From NCBI RefSeq assembly GCF_000715075.1, contig NC_134095.1:12714222-12778221 (forward strand): DNA of 64,000 bases, given 5' to 3'. This document shows, in pieces, positions 34,406-46,039 of this stretch. Source of the DNA: Nicotiana tabacum (taxonomy: Eukaryota; Streptophyta; Magnoliopsida; Solanales; Solanaceae). Position 1 is the first letter of the stretch; each line of letters starts with the position of its first letter. Under the pieces are notes generated by a model that ran no database searches, had not been told where the DNA came from, and saw only the letters and a list, made by a program, of their open reading frames with translations. Made by a program: the position numbers and the translations under genes.

Positions 34406-34587
34406 TATTTATTCAGATAAACAGGTTGTTCATTATTCAGAAGAGGGAGTATTCATATCCTTACTTCCTTTGTTCAGTTCAATTATTTGTTATCATCTCA
34501 GTTATCATTGCAGTCACCAGTTATCAGTTCAGTTATCAGATATCAGTTATCAGTTACCAGTTATCATCTCAGTTTCAGTTTCAATAG

Positions 34588-37362
34588 TGTGATGACCCGG
34601 CCAATCGTCTCATGAGTTACCGCTTCGTTTCCCCTATTTTTGCTTCTTTATACTTCGTTATCCATGTTTTGTGGTATCGGGTTGGTCGGATTGAGTTCGG
34701 AATGATTTTTGGTAAGAAATGACACACTTAGTCTCTTTTAAGAAGGTTTAAGTTGGAAAAGTCAACCGGATGTTGACTTATATGTTAGAGAGCTCGGATA
34801 TGAGTTCCGATGGTTCGGTTAACTTCGGGAGGTAAATTATGGCTTAGGAGCGTGATCAGAATTGGTTTTGGAGGTTCGGAGTAAAATTAGGCTTGAATTG
34901 GCAAAGTTGATATTTTGGTGATTTCCGGTTGATAGGTGAGATTTTGATATAAGGGTCGGAATGGAATTTCGATAGTTTCAATAGCTTCACTGTGTCATTT
35001 GGGATGTGTGTGCAAAATTTCAGGTCATTCGGACGTGGTTTGGTTGGGTTTTTGATCAAAAGCGTGTTTCGGAAGATTTTAGAAATTTAGGCTTGAATTC
35101 GACGAGTTTTGGGTAATTTGATGTTTTTTGAGGTGTTTTGATGATTGGAACAAGTTTGAATAAGGTATTGGGTCACGTTTGTGCTTTTGGTTGAGGTCCC
35201 GGGGGCCTTAGGGTGATTTCGGATGGTTAACGGGAATAATTGGGACTTAAGAGATTTTAGAAAAATGATGCTTCTGGTGTTTTCACACCTGCAGCTTGGG
35301 GACCGCAGGTGCGGTGTCGCACGTGCGAGGGAGAAGGCTGCAGATGAGAAAATTTGGGCCGAGGGTCAGGAACCGCAGAAACAGAGTTTTGGGCCGCATC
35401 TGCGGAATCGCAGATGCGGAAGGGTGATCGCAAGAGCGGACTTGGGTTGTCCACAGAAGCGAACTTGTGACCGCAAATGCGGTACTGCAGAAGCAGTGGA
35501 GGGGTCGTAGATGCGAAAACCGCTGGGCAGAATGTATAAATATTCTTTCTTCGCGATTTTTGAAGGGTTTAACCATTTTAACTTCTGATTGAGAGCTTTT
35601 GGGCGATTCTGAAAGGAGATTTCAAGAGAACTTCGTTGAGGTAAGGATTTTGGATCTAAAACACACTTCTATGGTAATATTTCATGGATTGGGATTGAAA
35701 TTTAAGGAATTAAAGGACTAAAAATGGAAGTTTAGGGCTTGAGTTTAAGAGGGCTTAAATTGAGGATTTCAGGGGTCATTTGAGCTCCGATTCTTGTGTT
35801 TTTGATATGTATGAACTCGTGGGGAGACGAGGAATCTAATGATATGAAAATTTCTGAGTTTTGAGAAGTGGGACCAGGGCTCGGGTTTTGCTAATTTCGG
35901 GATTTTTAGTATTTTTCGATTGTTTTCACTTGGGCTTTGTTCCCTTAGCATATTATGATGTATTCGTTCTGATTTTGGTTAGATTCGATGCGTGTGGATG
36001 CCGATTCGAGGGGCAAAGGCGTCGCGATCTAGAGAGTTAGCCGGTTCAAGGTGAATAATAATTGTAAATGATGTCCTGAGGGTTTGAAACCCCGGATTTG
36101 CACATCATAGTGCTATATTGAGGTGAGACACGCGCTTGATGATGAGCGTGGGGTCATATACTATTGGGGATTGTGACTTGGTCCGTCCCGATTGATGATT
36201 TTACCGCGTATTTGATTGTAAACTATGTGATGTCATCATTATTTGGGCTGAATGCCATAATTGGGCCTAGTGCCAACTATTTGAACCCTTCGGGGCTATT
36301 TAGTGATATTTCCTCACTATTTGACTTGTTACTTGAACTCAGTCATGATATTTTCCCACTGTTTTTACTATTCAGCCATTCTTTCTCAGTTTTCAAGACT
36401 TAAATGATATTTTAAATGATGTTTGGGCTGAAAACACTGTTTTACTATAGCCCAAGGGGCTTGTGATATTTTTTTGGACTGAGTAAGGCCGAGGGCCTAT
36501 ATTGTAAGGAACACTGATACTGATATGAGGCCGAGGGCCAGAGATACATATATACGCTACGAGGTAGCTTGATTGACATGAGGCCAAGGGCCTAGGTTTG
36601 ATGCCACGAGATGGCTTGATATTGCGCTTGGGCCGTAAAGGGCCCCTCCCGAAGTCTGCACACCCCCAGTGAGCCCGGGTACCCATTGTGATGTGAGATT
36701 GAGCCCGAGGGGCGAAAATTGTTGATACTATGCCTGAGGGGCGAACTTCTATGAGTTTACTTTATCATTATTGTCTGTCAATTACCTGTTTATTTGATGT
36801 AGAAGTACTTTATTTTACTTTTCATTGGTTTACTACTTACAAATTTACCTATTTAATTACTTCATTATAGAATACCCTGTGTATACGTATTTTCTTACTT
36901 TCAGTCATTATTTATCTTTATTACTCACTGGGTCGGAGTACTCACATTACTCCCTGCACCTTGCATGCAAATCCAGGTGCTCCAAAGGCCGAGTGAGTGC
37001 TTTTCAGTCGTTCAGCAATTGCCGGGGATTTCGAGGTAGATGCATGGCGTCCGCAGCCCTGATTTCTCCCTTCTATGTTATTACTTTTCCGCATTCCTAG
37101 ACTATCTATGTAGTAGGTTGTTCAGACTTGTATTAGAGGCTCTAGACTTGTGACACCAGATCAGTGTGGGCTGTGTAGTTTCTATGTCTTGTTGACTTCC
37201 GCATGTCTATCTTGTTGTTTTAAACACTTATTATGATAATTGGTAATTAAACTGTGTTAGCAAATGATTTATTTAAAATGAAAATGGGTTGTGGTTATAA
37301 TTGATCCGGCTTGCCTAGTAACGTGATAGGCGCCATCATAACCGGTATTTGGAGTCGTGACA
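34588..37362 (+). mobile_element. Solo LTR B, nested in solo LTR A
   Basis: 2775 bp, begins TGTGATGACCCGG and ends GGAGTCGTGACA, with perfect AATAG duplications (34583-34587 and 37363-37367). A TATAAATA box lies at 35535-35542. Just upstream (35303-35516) are six short palindromes of CCGCA-NN-TGCGG type. 36480-36740 holds repeats of GAGGCCGAGGGCC. It has no coding potential; small frames such as 35223-35510 come from the palindromes. It resembles long gypsy LTRs of the Tekay group; that assignment is tentative. Confidence 0.9.
35535..35542 (+). promoter_or_regulatory. TATA box of solo LTR B
   Basis: TATAAATA about 950 bp into the LTR, directly downstream of the CG palindrome cluster. It could still act as an orphan promoter towards the right. 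Confidence 0.5.
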
Positions 37363-38740
37363 AATAGTTATCATTTCAATTATCAATTATCAATTCTCAG
37401 TTATCAGCTTAGTTTCAGTTTCAGTATTTTTAATTCTTTCAGTTACTTTACATGCCAGTGCAATTCAAATGTACTGACGTCCCTTTTGCCCGGGGCCTGC
37501 ATCTCATGATGCATGTAATGACTTACAGGTTGATGATTCAGAGCGCTAGGATTCTTATACCAGCTATTTGGTGATCCCCAATTCTTTCGGGGCATTATCA
37601 TTACTTTGCAACCTTTCAGTATTTACAGATAGTCAGTGTTTTCAGTACTACAATAGAGGCTTCATAGACTAGAGTAACAGTTAGATAGAGTCTCAAGTTT
37701 TTTTTATGTTAAGCTATGTTTACTGCTAATATGTTTCAGAAATTGTATTAGTATTTCCGTACTTTGATTTATATCATTCAGACTTTCAGTATATCAACAT
37801 GTGTTAGTTTATCTTCTGCATTCAGTATGTTATGATATCACATGTTGATTCAATCAGCCAGTTGGTTCGCTCGGTCACATGTAGTCAGGCACTGAGTGCC
37901 GTGTTACGTCCAGGCCCAGGTTCGGGGCGTGACATAGGGATTAAATTTTTTTTGTAGTAAATTTTTGTGCAATATCTAGAAAAGACTGAGGTAAACAAAG
38001 AAAGCCTAAATTCATATTTCAAAAATCAATGTTGTCTAGGATTTCGCCTCGAAAGACATTTGGGGCAAGTTCTAGCATATAGATTATAAGTTCTACTTGC
38101 TTTTGATCATAATGCTTCTCATTCTCAGAATGTCTTGCCAAGTATTGAAGATATTTATTCTTGCCTTCATAAAAATAAACTTAAAAATAAGAAAGTTATG
38201 TGGTAAATATAAAAAATATATATTTGATATAGAATGATAAGAGTTTTATTTTGATAAATTAACACTTTACAAAAGGAATAATTATTAAAATAAATCTAAT
38301 ATACAACTGCAGAAGAAAATCCACTTACCTTACAAATCTTTTTGGCTTTCAAATATACAACTGCAGAAGAAAGCTTGAAAGAAACTGCAGCCACATACCT
38401 TTTGCATACAAATAACAAGTCTAGTTTGTATATAAACTAGAAAATTACATGTGCCAACATATGAATTGCATTATTAAATGGTTAACCAACTAGTTATTTA
38501 GGCATACCAATCACCATGGAGTTACTCCTGTATAGGTGACTCTATTTTTGTAGAGGCCTTCATGAGATGTTCTGGTTGTATAACAACTTAGATATTAACC
38601 AGATCAATTGATTAAGCATTTAACTATTTAAATCTATGTTGGACTTATGAGGATCTATTTCTTCCCCTCAGTGGATATGGGTAAGGAACTATAGTTCTGT
38701 GTTTAACGTCGTCAACTCGACTTATTAATTATAGACTTCA

Positions 38741-40110
38741 TCAATCTATCAAAGTGACAGATGGTTGTTGCTCAAAATGCCCTCCAAAATATAATGTTAA
38801 CCTGTGACTATTTACCTTAAATTTGTCTCCTCCATTGGTTTGTTGAATTTTAATTGCTCCGTATGGAGTAACATCTGTAACATTGTAAGGACCTGTCCAC
38901 CTGGATTTTAATTTTCCTGGAAATAGCCTGAGTCTACTATTGTATAGAAGCACCTGATCTCCAATTTTAAAAATTTTTTGTCGGATCAAATTGTCGTGCC
39001 ATTTTTTTGTTTTTTATTTAAAAATTTTGACATTTTCATAGGCTTCTAATCTGAGTTCTTACAACTCATTCACCTGAGAAAATCTATTTTTACTAGCAAG
39101 GGTTAAATCAAAGTTCAATGCCCAAAAAGCTTTGTGTTCTAATTCAACTGGAAGATGATAAGCTTTTTCAAAGACTCATAGATATGGAGACGTACCAATT
39201 GGCATTTTAAATACCGTTCGATATGCCCACAGTGTGTCATCTAATTTTGGAGCCCAGTCTTTTCTGGAGATTCCAACCGTTTTTTCAAATATTCTTTTTA
39301 ATTCACTGTTAGAAACCTCAACTTGCTCTTGTGTTTGAACATGGTATGGTGTTCCTATTTTGTGAGTCATGCCATATTTTGACAATAATGCTGAAAATTG
39401 TCTATTCATAAAACGAGACCCTTGGTCACTAATGATGACTCGTTGTGTACCAAACCTGGTAAAAATATTTTTCTTGAGAAAATTGCACACAGTTTGAGCA
39501 TCATTTTTTCTTGTTGTGATGGCTTCAATGCATCTTGAAGAATAATCCACAGCCACAAGGATATATTCAAAAGAATGAGATAATGGAAAAGGACCCATGA
39601 AATCTATTCCTCATACATCAAATATTTCACATACATGTATAGATTGCAATGGCATCTCATCTCTCTTAGAGATATTACCTGTTCTTTGACACCTGTCACA
39701 CTGTGCAACATAGGCACGAGCGTCCTTAAAAAGTGTTGACCAGAAAATCCAACCTCTAAAACTTTGAAGGCAGTTCGATTTGTTGCATAATGCCCTCCGA
39801 CTGCTCCATTGTGGCAATGATATAAAATTTTGGTAATTTCTTTTTCTGGTACACATCTTCTGATAATATTATCTGCACAAATTTTAAACAAGTAAGAGTC
39901 ATTCCACAAATAATATTTAGCATCAGATATCAACTTTTTCCTCTGTTGGTAAGTGAGATTTTGTAGTGTCCATTTTCCAACCAAGTAATTTGCAATATCT
40001 GCAAACCAGGGTGGTTGAGTCACAACTGAGTTGATAGAAAAAATATGTTCATCAGGAAACTCTTCTTTTATATCACATAACTCAAGTGGGGGGTTCTCTA
40101 ATCTAGACAA
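38741..40110 (-). pseudogene. Athila integrase, fragmented
   Basis: Three blocks. 39604-40110: zinc-binding part (HNGAVGGHYATNRT; the CDRCQRTG pair reads in a neighbouring frame at 39611-39856). 39176-39598: catalytic core (LVAVDYSSR, then ISDQGSRFMNRQF, then QEQVEVSNSELKRI), so D, D and E are all present. 38741-38989: C-terminal domain (IGDQVLLYNSRLRLFPGKL, then WTGPYNVTDV). Frameshifts lie between the blocks and stops near 39175 and 39600, so it is inactive. Confidence 0.88.
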
Positions 40111-40159
40111 ATGGTCAGCTACCCGATTCTCTGTTCCCTTTTTATCTTTTATTTCGAGC

Positions 40160-41290
40160 TCAATTCTTGGAGAATAAAATCCACCTTAACAATCTAGGTT
40201 GCGCATCTTTTTTTGCTAAGAGGTATTTTAGAGCCGCATGATCAGTAAAAACAGTGACCTTGGTTCCTATCAGATAGGAACGAAACTTATCAAATGCAAA
40301 TTCCACTGCTAGTAGTTCTTTTTCAGTCGTGGCATAATTTAGTTGATCCTCATTCATTGTCCTGCTGGCATAGTAAATTGGATGAAAAATCTTATCTTTT
40401 CTCTGGCCTAAAATAGCTCCAATTATTGTATCACTAGCATCACACATGACCTCAAAAGGTTGGTTCCAATCAGGAGACACAACTATAAGGGCAGTTGATA
40501 ATTTTTCTTTAAGGGTGTCAAAGGCTTTCATTAAAAGGTTAGTCAACGGTTTTGAAATCTTTGAAAAATATTTTATGAACCGTCTGGAAAAACCTGCATG
40601 ACCTAGAAAGCTTCTAATGCCTTTAACAGTTGTGGGAGGGGGTAATCCTGCTATAAGATTTATTTTAGTCTTATCAACTTCTATCCCTTTAGCAGTGATT
40701 TTATGTCCTAAAACAATTTCCTCAGTAACCATAAAATGACATTTTTTCCAATTTAGAATTAAGTTTGTCTCTTCACATCTCTTAAGAACTAAGGTTAAAT
40801 GGGGAAGACAAATCCTCAAAACCCTTGCCGAGGAGTGTAAAATCATCCATAAAAATTTCAAGAAAGTTTTCAGTCATGTCAGAAAAAATTGTTGACATGC
40901 AACGCTGAAATGTGACAGGAGCATTTCACAAACCAAATGGCATTCTCCTATATGCATATGTTCCATGAGGACATGTGAAAGTTGTCTTATCTTGATCTTC
41001 TGGTGCGATTGGAATTTGGTTATACCCTGAATAGCCATCAAGAAAACAATAAAACTCATATCCTGCAATTCTTTCTAACATTTAATCAATAAATGGCAAA
41101 GGAAAGTGATCTTTTCTAGTGGCATCATTAAGATGTCTATAATTTATACAGACTCTCCATTATGTGATGGTCCTGGTGGGTATTAGTTCATTATTTTTAT
41201 TTTTTATCACTGTCATACTTCCTTTTTTTGGTACTACCTGAACAGGACTTACCTAAGGGCTGTCTGAAATAGGATAAATAATACATGCCG
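40160..41290 (-). pseudogene. Athila reverse transcriptase and RNase H, frameshifted
   Basis: The N-terminal RT is scattered between 40874 and 41290 (HGTYAYRRMPFG). The catalytic FMDD reads at about 40845-40856 but in a different frame from the ORF that follows. 40160-40861 gives [17 protein letters not shown], then [19 protein letters not shown], the Athila-type thumb. RNase H follows ([18 protein letters not shown], then [16 protein letters not shown], then [17 protein letters not shown]). At least three frame changes are present. Confidence 0.88.
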
Positions 41291-41473
41291 CCAAAAGCTT
41301 TACAATCTCCTTTTTACCACTTTCTGCATTTCTAGGTTTAATCTCCTTTGGGTTGGACTATCGGTTTGTAGCTATCCTCCATGAGGATTATGTGCGTCAA
41401 ATTGCTGGATTAATCCCTTTGATATCTTCTACAGTCCATCCCAAGGCTCTTTTGTGTGCTTTCAATACTTCAA

Positions 41474-42166
41474 TCAATCTTCTTCCTGTTCTGTAGTTAG
41501 AGAAGAAGAAGAAGAAGAAGAAGAAGAAGAAGAAGAAGAAGAAGAAGAAGAAGAAGAAGAAGAAATAATTACTGGAAATAACTCATGCTCAAGATAGACA
41601 TATTTCAAATGAGAAGGGAGAGTTTTGAGTTCAATTTTTGGTTGAACTTCTTTTAATTGCATGTCCCCTTCCTCATAATCTTTTTCCAATAATTTCGCAT
41701 CACTTCTGATAGTCGGATCTTCATCTTGTGTGGTGCCAGATTTGGCCAAACATCTTTCCATTGAGTCAGAAATTAATTGATCATCTTTGAATTCATCTAT
41801 GAGATTGTTAATCATATCAATTGAGAAGCATGAAGATGATGTATCATCTTTTGAGAATCTTAGTATCTTTTCCATATCAAAAAGAACTTTTTCTTCATCA
41901 ACTCTTAAAATAAGTTGTCCTTGATGGACATCTATGATTGCCCTGCCTATTGCAAGAAATGGTCTATCCAAAATAATTGGTTCATCAGGACACTCCTTCA
42001 TTTCAAGTACTATGAAATCTACAGGAAAAATAAATTTATCTACTCTTACAAGCACATTTTCAATTATTCTCTTTGGTATCTTAGTACTTTGATCAGCAAA
42101 TTGAAGTGAAACACATGTATCTTTCATTTCACTAAGATCTATTTTTTTAAAAATAGAAAATAGCAT
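41474..42166 (-). pseudogene. Athila aspartic protease region ending in a polyserine run
   Basis: 230 codons. The segment RIIENVLVRVDKFIFPVDFI, then PIILDRPFLAIGRAIIDV is the C-terminal half of the Athila protease (usually GRPFLATG; here D replaces G). The active-site half should lie upstream in 42167-42330, where the frame is broken. The frame later runs through a trinucleotide repeat (about 41504-41564, GAA on the plus strand) read as about 24 serines, probably a microsatellite expansion with no function. Confidence 0.75.
41504..41564. repeat. (GAA)n microsatellite inside Athila pol
   Basis: About 20 uninterrupted GAA units on the plus strand, read as serine on the minus strand. Confidence 0.95.
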
Positions 42167-42551
42167 CCAATTTATTGAAGCTCCAGAATCACAAAGTGCT
42201 TTTTCAATGTATACTCCTCCCAGAGTACATGGAATGGTAAAACTACCTGGGTAACCGAGTTTTTGTGGTAGCTTATTTTGAAGTATAGCACTGCATTTTT
42301 TGAGTAAGCATTACTACAGAAAATTCTTCCAATTTCCTTTTGCTTGATAAAAATTTTTTCAAAAATTTGGTGTATGAAGGCATTTATAATAAAACATCAG
42401 TAAAAGGAATGTTAATGTGAATTTGTTTTAAAATCTCCAAAAACTTTGCAAATTGATTATCAAGTTTTTCTCTTTTCTTCTTTTGTGGGAAAGGAATTGT
42501 AACAGGGAAAGAAGTCAAATTTTTAGTATTTTTTTCTTCTTTTTTCTTGGC

Positions 42552-43659
42552 TTATTTCTCTTCTGATGGTTGAGAGGGTGTCTCACCCTTTTCACCCTTA
42601 CCTACCTGTTGTTCTGATTGATTCTTTTCTTGTTTGTTTGCATAAGGTTCATCAAGAGTCATACCTGACTGTAAGTCAATGGCCTTAAGGTGTTCTTTTG
42701 GATTTTTCTCTATATTGCTCGGTAAAGGACCATGAATCTTTTCAGACATAAGAGTTTCCAATTGGCTTAACTGAATTTCAAGATTTTTTAGAGATAAATT
42801 TTGACTTTCCATTTTTTCATCAGTAACCTTAATGTACTTGTACAATAGGTCATCAAGACTTGGATGGCCTTGTTGAGGCCTTTGCTGATAAGGCCTGAAA
42901 TTTTGTTGTCCACGATTTTGATTTTGATATCCGGATGGACTCTGTACGTGTTGCTTTTGGTAGTTTTGAGAGTTTTCAGCACTATTTGCATTGCTCCATT
43001 GAAATCCTGGATGTTTTTGTGCTAATGGACTTCCAAAAGGATATGGCTTGTATCCGATGACATTGACATGTTCATCATTTTGATTGGTTGCTTGACATTC
43101 GTGGTTTAGATGGTTTCCTCCACACAAGTCAAACCATGATAAAAAAAAAATGTACAACTGCATATGTTTAGGAATGTCTTGATGTGGACATTTCCTTAAC
43201 ATTGTTTTCAATCTTTCCCAAGCTTGATAAACTGACAGTCTGCAAGAAGTTAGATATATCTTGTCTTAACTTTGTTGTTTTAGCAGGGGAAAAATATTTA
43301 TTTAAAAATTTCTGAGTCATTTGGTCCCATGTGGTAATAGACCCTTGCGGCCAACTTCGTAACCAAGTTTTGTCCTCTCCTTTTAAAGAAAAAGGAAATA
43401 GCCTTAACTTAATTGCTTCAGGAGGTACTCCATTATACTTTGCGGTTTCAACCAATTCTAAAATGTCAATTAAATGACTATGTGGATCTTCACTTAGATC
43501 ACCAGTGAAAATGCAAGATTGTTGAATTGTTTGAATTAGGCATGTCCTAATTTCAAAGTTATTGGCTGCTACTGGAGGTTTCCTGACGCTAGATTCACAG
43601 TTAAAGCGATTAGGTCTAGCATAATCTCTTAGAATTCTGTTTGCTGGTCTTGGTGCCAC
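42552..43659 (-). pseudogene. Athila gag, frameshifted
   Basis: 43168-43659 carries the N-terminus and capsid domain (RTCLIQTIQQSCIFTGDLSE, then KLRLFPFSLKGEDKTWLRSW, then TQKFLNKYFSPAKT). The frame then changes near 43200. 42552-43211 carries the zinc-knuckle stub (LCGGNHLNHEC) and a Gln/Pro-rich tail. The first Cys of the expected knuckle is missing and the region between capsid and knuckle is shortened. 42167-42551 has only fragments. Confidence 0.85.
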
Positions 43660-44544
43660 TTCATCAAACTACTCCTCTACATGAGCTGGTGGTGAAATTT
43701 GTAGTGGATTATTATCATCTTCTAATTGGTGCTCCATTCTGTTACAAGTTATGTTTTGAGATGATATTTGTCCTTTCCTACACAATCGCAAAGTTTTTTC
43801 AATTTCAGGATCGTAATTAGCCAACTCTTTTGTAGAAGAGAAGGTCATAAACTATTTGAAAATAAAGTAAAATAAAGACAGTTCCTAAAATAGTAATAGA
43901 TAATTTTTAAAAATGAATAAAAAAATAGTACGGTAATATTATAGTTAACTAAAACAATAAGTTGTAACTAACCATCAAAAGAAATAATATAATACTAATT
44001 ATATTATATGAAAAAAAATTCAATAATAAATCAAGTATGCTGAAGGATTAAAGTACTATCACTTAAAAAAAAAGTTGAACAAAAATATTATTTTATAAAA
44101 ATATAGTAAAAGTAATAGTTATAATAATAGTAATATAGAATAGTACAAAGGATACTTTTAGAACTAGAATAGTAAAAATAAGTACTTACAATTATAATAA
44201 TAATAAAAATAATAAAATATACTAAAAAAATGACAAATAAAAAAATGAGATTGTAAATCATAAAACTAATATATTATACTATTATATAGATGTTAGTACT
44301 AACAATAATAATATAACAATAAAATATAAAATAAAGTAGGTTGAAGTACTAACTATGAGGGATTTCTTTTTTATTTTTATTTTTTTATATATGCTTTTTT
44401 ACAATATTATATAGAATTGCTCCTAATAGTAGTAACAATTATGATAGTAGTATGAAGGAGATAACATTTTGAAGGAAAAATTAACAATATAATAAATTCT
44501 CAAATTAGTAATAAAATATTTAATCTGAAGTAGATGTGTGCCAA
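43660..44544 (-). other. Athila leader, AT-rich
   Basis: 885 bp between PBS and gag, made largely of AATA/TAAT words with no frame. Nothing else was recognised. Confidence 0.6.
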
Positions 44545-44562
44545 TCCCCGGTAGCGGCGCCA
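44545..44562 (-). other. Athila primer binding site
   Basis: The minus strand reads TGGCGCCGCTACCGGGGA, a few bases inside the right LTR. This is the PBS type common to Athila elements and confirms minus orientation. Confidence 0.85.
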
Positions 44563-44568
44563 AAAATT

Positions 44569-46039
44569 TGACGAAACTTGTGTGTACATAGGATTTTTTG
44601 CTTGTACTCTGTTAAATTCTAGTATAGTTTATGATATCGTCCCACAGAGATTGGACAATCTAAGCTACAGACTTGTAATATTTTGACTACTATTTGAGAG
44701 AACCAAATTAATGAAAGGTGTGTTTGAAATTATAAAATTAAGACAAATTTCTTCCGAAAAGATATATAAAAAGAGTGGGGAATCGTTGAATTCACTTGGT
44801 ATATCATTACAATAAAATCTCAGTTTCATACGTATTTATCTAAAGAATAATTGCTTATTGCTAATACAATTATATTTTTACACTAAGAAATAAATAAATA
44901 AATAATTAACATTCCGTGAGGTTATGTCAATTAATTGATTTAAAGCTAGTGACGATTAAACTAAAATATCTTGCCTGAATTGTGCTCAAGCGTAGTAAAA
45001 ACTTCATGAGAATATTTTTACTAGAAAATCAGCAATCTTGCCTTCAACAATTTCTCCGTGATAATTAAAACTGAGGAAAGCAAAATTACAGACTTGAAAC
45101 AATAATCTTACTAAAAATTACTTTGACTCTAATATTATGTGCTCAAGTGTAGTAAAAACTTCGCGAGAATATTTTTACTAGAAAATCAATAATCTTGCCT
45201 TCAACAATTCCTCCGTGAGAATTAAAATTGAGGAAAGCAAGATTACAGACTTGAAATTAATCTTACTAAAAATTACTTTCACTCTAATATTCTATTCATC
45301 AGTTATTATATATTAATTTTGTTCCGTGAGAATTGCAAAATTAATATAAGAATAACTAAGATATAAAATATGTAGATGTGATAATAATGATTAAAAAATC
45401 ATCATTCCATCACAATATGAAATGTAAATAGAGTTTCAGGCCAAGAATGTATTGAAACTGAGATAGTATGATAATTATATCAAGCTTCATCAACTATCCC
45501 AACAAAAAGAAATTACTCCATTATGAAGTAAGAAAAGCTAAAAAATACTTTCAAAAGACTAAGAATATTTTTACTACAAAGAGAAAAACTAGAGGAAGAG
45601 ACTAAGATTACTCTTCTCTTTCTCTTTAGAAACTTAGAAAAAACTAGATAGAAAATTGGATACAAAGTGGAGATGATCTTTCTTCTACAAATATATGCCT
45701 ATTTATAGAAAAATTTCTACAAGACCTTGGTGAGAGTTTGCAAGATAATATCAATATATCATATGGCCTTGAAAAGAAATTGACATGGCAATTTGTCATG
45801 AAATTTGGTGAGAATTTGCCATAACTTTTGTATCTCTTGACTTTGTGTAGACTTAGATGAAGTTGCCACGGATGTATCCTTCTTCCTTGAACTGTAGGTT
45901 CTATCTTTTCTCTTTTTCCATATATTTTTTTCCTGCAAGAATCGTTAGAAAAGTGCGAGAATAGGATATAAATTGGTCATGTTTTATATTTAAAATATTA
46001 TATTTTTTATTAAAATATAAGAATAATTTATATCCATCA
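44569..46039 (-). repeat. Athila 5' LTR
   Basis: 1471 bp, partner of 30374-31846 along its full length, with a TATAAATA box at 45700-45707 on the minus strand. Ends in ATCCATCA before the CTCCC duplication and resumed LINE sequence. Confidence 0.92.

Larger units (their letters stand above)
32552..37934 (+). mobile_element. Solo LTR A of a gypsy element (interrupted)
   Basis: Begins TGTAACATCTCG and ends GGGGCGTGACA, flanked by perfect TAGGG duplications (32547-32551 and 37935-37939). No internal coding region is present, so it formed by LTR-LTR recombination. Net length is about 2.6 kb after removing solo LTR B and its duplication. It holds a CG-rich palindrome patch (32887-33005), about 39-bp repeats with GGGCCTGAGGCCGCAGTTTA (34140-34420), a (CA)n(TA)n run, and TTATCAGTT repeats that resume at 37368 after LTR B. 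Confidence 0.88.
31847..38740 (-). other. Athila post-pol region, split by solo LTRs
   Basis: Own sequence is 31847-32551 and 37935-38740. Next to the LTR the minus strand reads CTCGAGGACGAGCAAAAATT, a phrase I associate with Athila 3' regions. There is no env-like ORF, transmembrane segment or long frame. Confidence 0.6.
30374..46039 (-). mobile_element. Athila-lineage Ty3-gypsy element containing two nested solo LTRs
   Basis: Two LTRs of about 1.47 kb (30374-31846 and 44569-46039) start TGACGAA and end ATATCCATCA on the plus strand. The PBS next to the right LTR is of the TGGCGCCG...GGGGA type usual in Athila. Gag, protease, RT, RNase H and integrase follow leftward in the minus sense. The long non-coding 3' part, where some Athila members carry an env-like ORF, has none here and instead holds solo LTRs 32552-37934 and 34588-37362. 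Pol is broken in several places. Confidence 0.92.

Noticed and set aside
34293..34592. Open frame over the (CA)n(TA)n tract
   Set aside because: It is simple-sequence and repeat translation (His-Thr and Ile-Tyr runs) inside a solo LTR.
35223..35576. Cys/Arg-rich open frames on both strands in solo LTR B
   Set aside because: They follow from the CG palindrome cluster, not from coding constraint; both strands are open for the same reason.
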